From assembly GCA_045599365.1 (NCBI GenBank), contig JAZRVS010000037.1, forward strand, positions 1 through 22,407: a stretch of DNA of 22,407 nt. Reading direction: 5' to 3'. Shown here in pieces: positions 22,280-22,407 of the stretch. How positions within the stretch are numbered: the stretch's first letter is position 1; every line of letters begins with the position of its first letter. This DNA is from UBA1715 sp045599365 (lineage in GTDB: Bacteria > Bacteroidota > Bacteroidia > Bacteroidales > UBA1715). Both the position numbers and the translations under genes were made by a program. A model generated the notes under the pieces. The model was not told the DNA's origin. It made no database searches and saw only the letters and a program-made list of their open reading frames with translations.

Positions 22280-22407
22280 ACAACGAAGAGTTTGATCCTG
22301 GCTCAGGATGAACGCTAGCGGCAGGCTTAACACATGCAAGTCGAGGGGCAGCGAGAGTAGCAATACTTGTCGGCGACCGGCGGACGGGTGCGTAACGCGT
22401 ATGCAAC
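22280..22407 (+). rRNA. rrs: 16S ribosomal RNA, 5' end (partial)
   Basis: The universal 5' block GAGTTTGATCCTGGCTCAG begins at 22288, followed by ATGAACGCTAGCGGCAGGC, TTAACACATGCAAGTCGAG, and GGCGGACGGGTGCGTAACGCG. The CTAGCGGCAGGCTTAACAC version and GAGGGGCAGC variable start are typical of Bacteroidales. The 5' end is set by alignment of GAAGAG to E. coli position 6, so it may be off by a few nucleotides. The gene runs off the right edge with about 128 nt present. Confidence 0.97.

Overview
The window comes from an AT-rich genome of the phylum Bacteroidota, most likely order Bacteroidales. Four things point there: the 16S rRNA 5' end at the right edge, a long-form type IX secretion (T9SS) PorU sortase, promoter boxes of the Bacteroidota type (TTTG / TAnnTTTG), and a lipoprotein whose residues after the lipidated Cys look like a Bacteroidota surface-export signal. 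Genes are dense, with many 2-nt gaps or short overlaps. No insertion sequence, CRISPR array, tRNA or phage gene is visible.

Region 1 (1-10201, minus strand) reads as one transcription unit starting at 10201: a 1627-residue PorU-like cysteine peptidase/sortase, a GtrB/DPM1-type polyprenyl-phosphate glycosyltransferase, a polytopic GT-C-like membrane protein, an LTA-synthase-like sulfatase-fold transferase, and a second GT-C-like protein cut by the left edge. The logical reading is an envelope-glycan modification set coupled to a T9SS surface-anchoring enzyme. This is the best candidate for an undescribed system, but the link is inferred from gene order only.

Region 2 (10366-15752) holds exodeoxyribonuclease III on the plus strand. 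Converging on it is a minus-strand pair: a LeuA/citramalate-synthase-family enzyme followed 2 nt later by an acetolactate decarboxylase with a lipoprotein signal. Divergent from that pair are threonine synthase and RuvC, overlapping by 13 nt. The amino-acid genes centre on threonine and branched-chain amino acids. The exported decarboxylase is unexpected.

Region 3 (15753-18934) has a minus-strand TonB-dependent receptor coupled to a PnuC-family vitamin/nucleoside transporter. Together they look like an outer- plus inner-membrane uptake route for a vitamin-like compound. The receptor's plug domain appears short.

Region 4 (18935-21193, plus strand) is menaquinone methyltransferase, a NodB-type polysaccharide deacetylase and a family-2 glycosyltransferase. 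Facing them, with a 17-nt overlap of the 3' ends, is a small exported protein made of six 20-residue repeats. Region 5 (21660-22407) is a long non-coding leader with a well-spaced rRNA promoter, a leader hairpin and the first ~128 nt of 16S rRNA.

The convergent gaps at 11128-11424 and 15753-15944 carry several perfect inverted repeats and lack classical GC-rich terminators.
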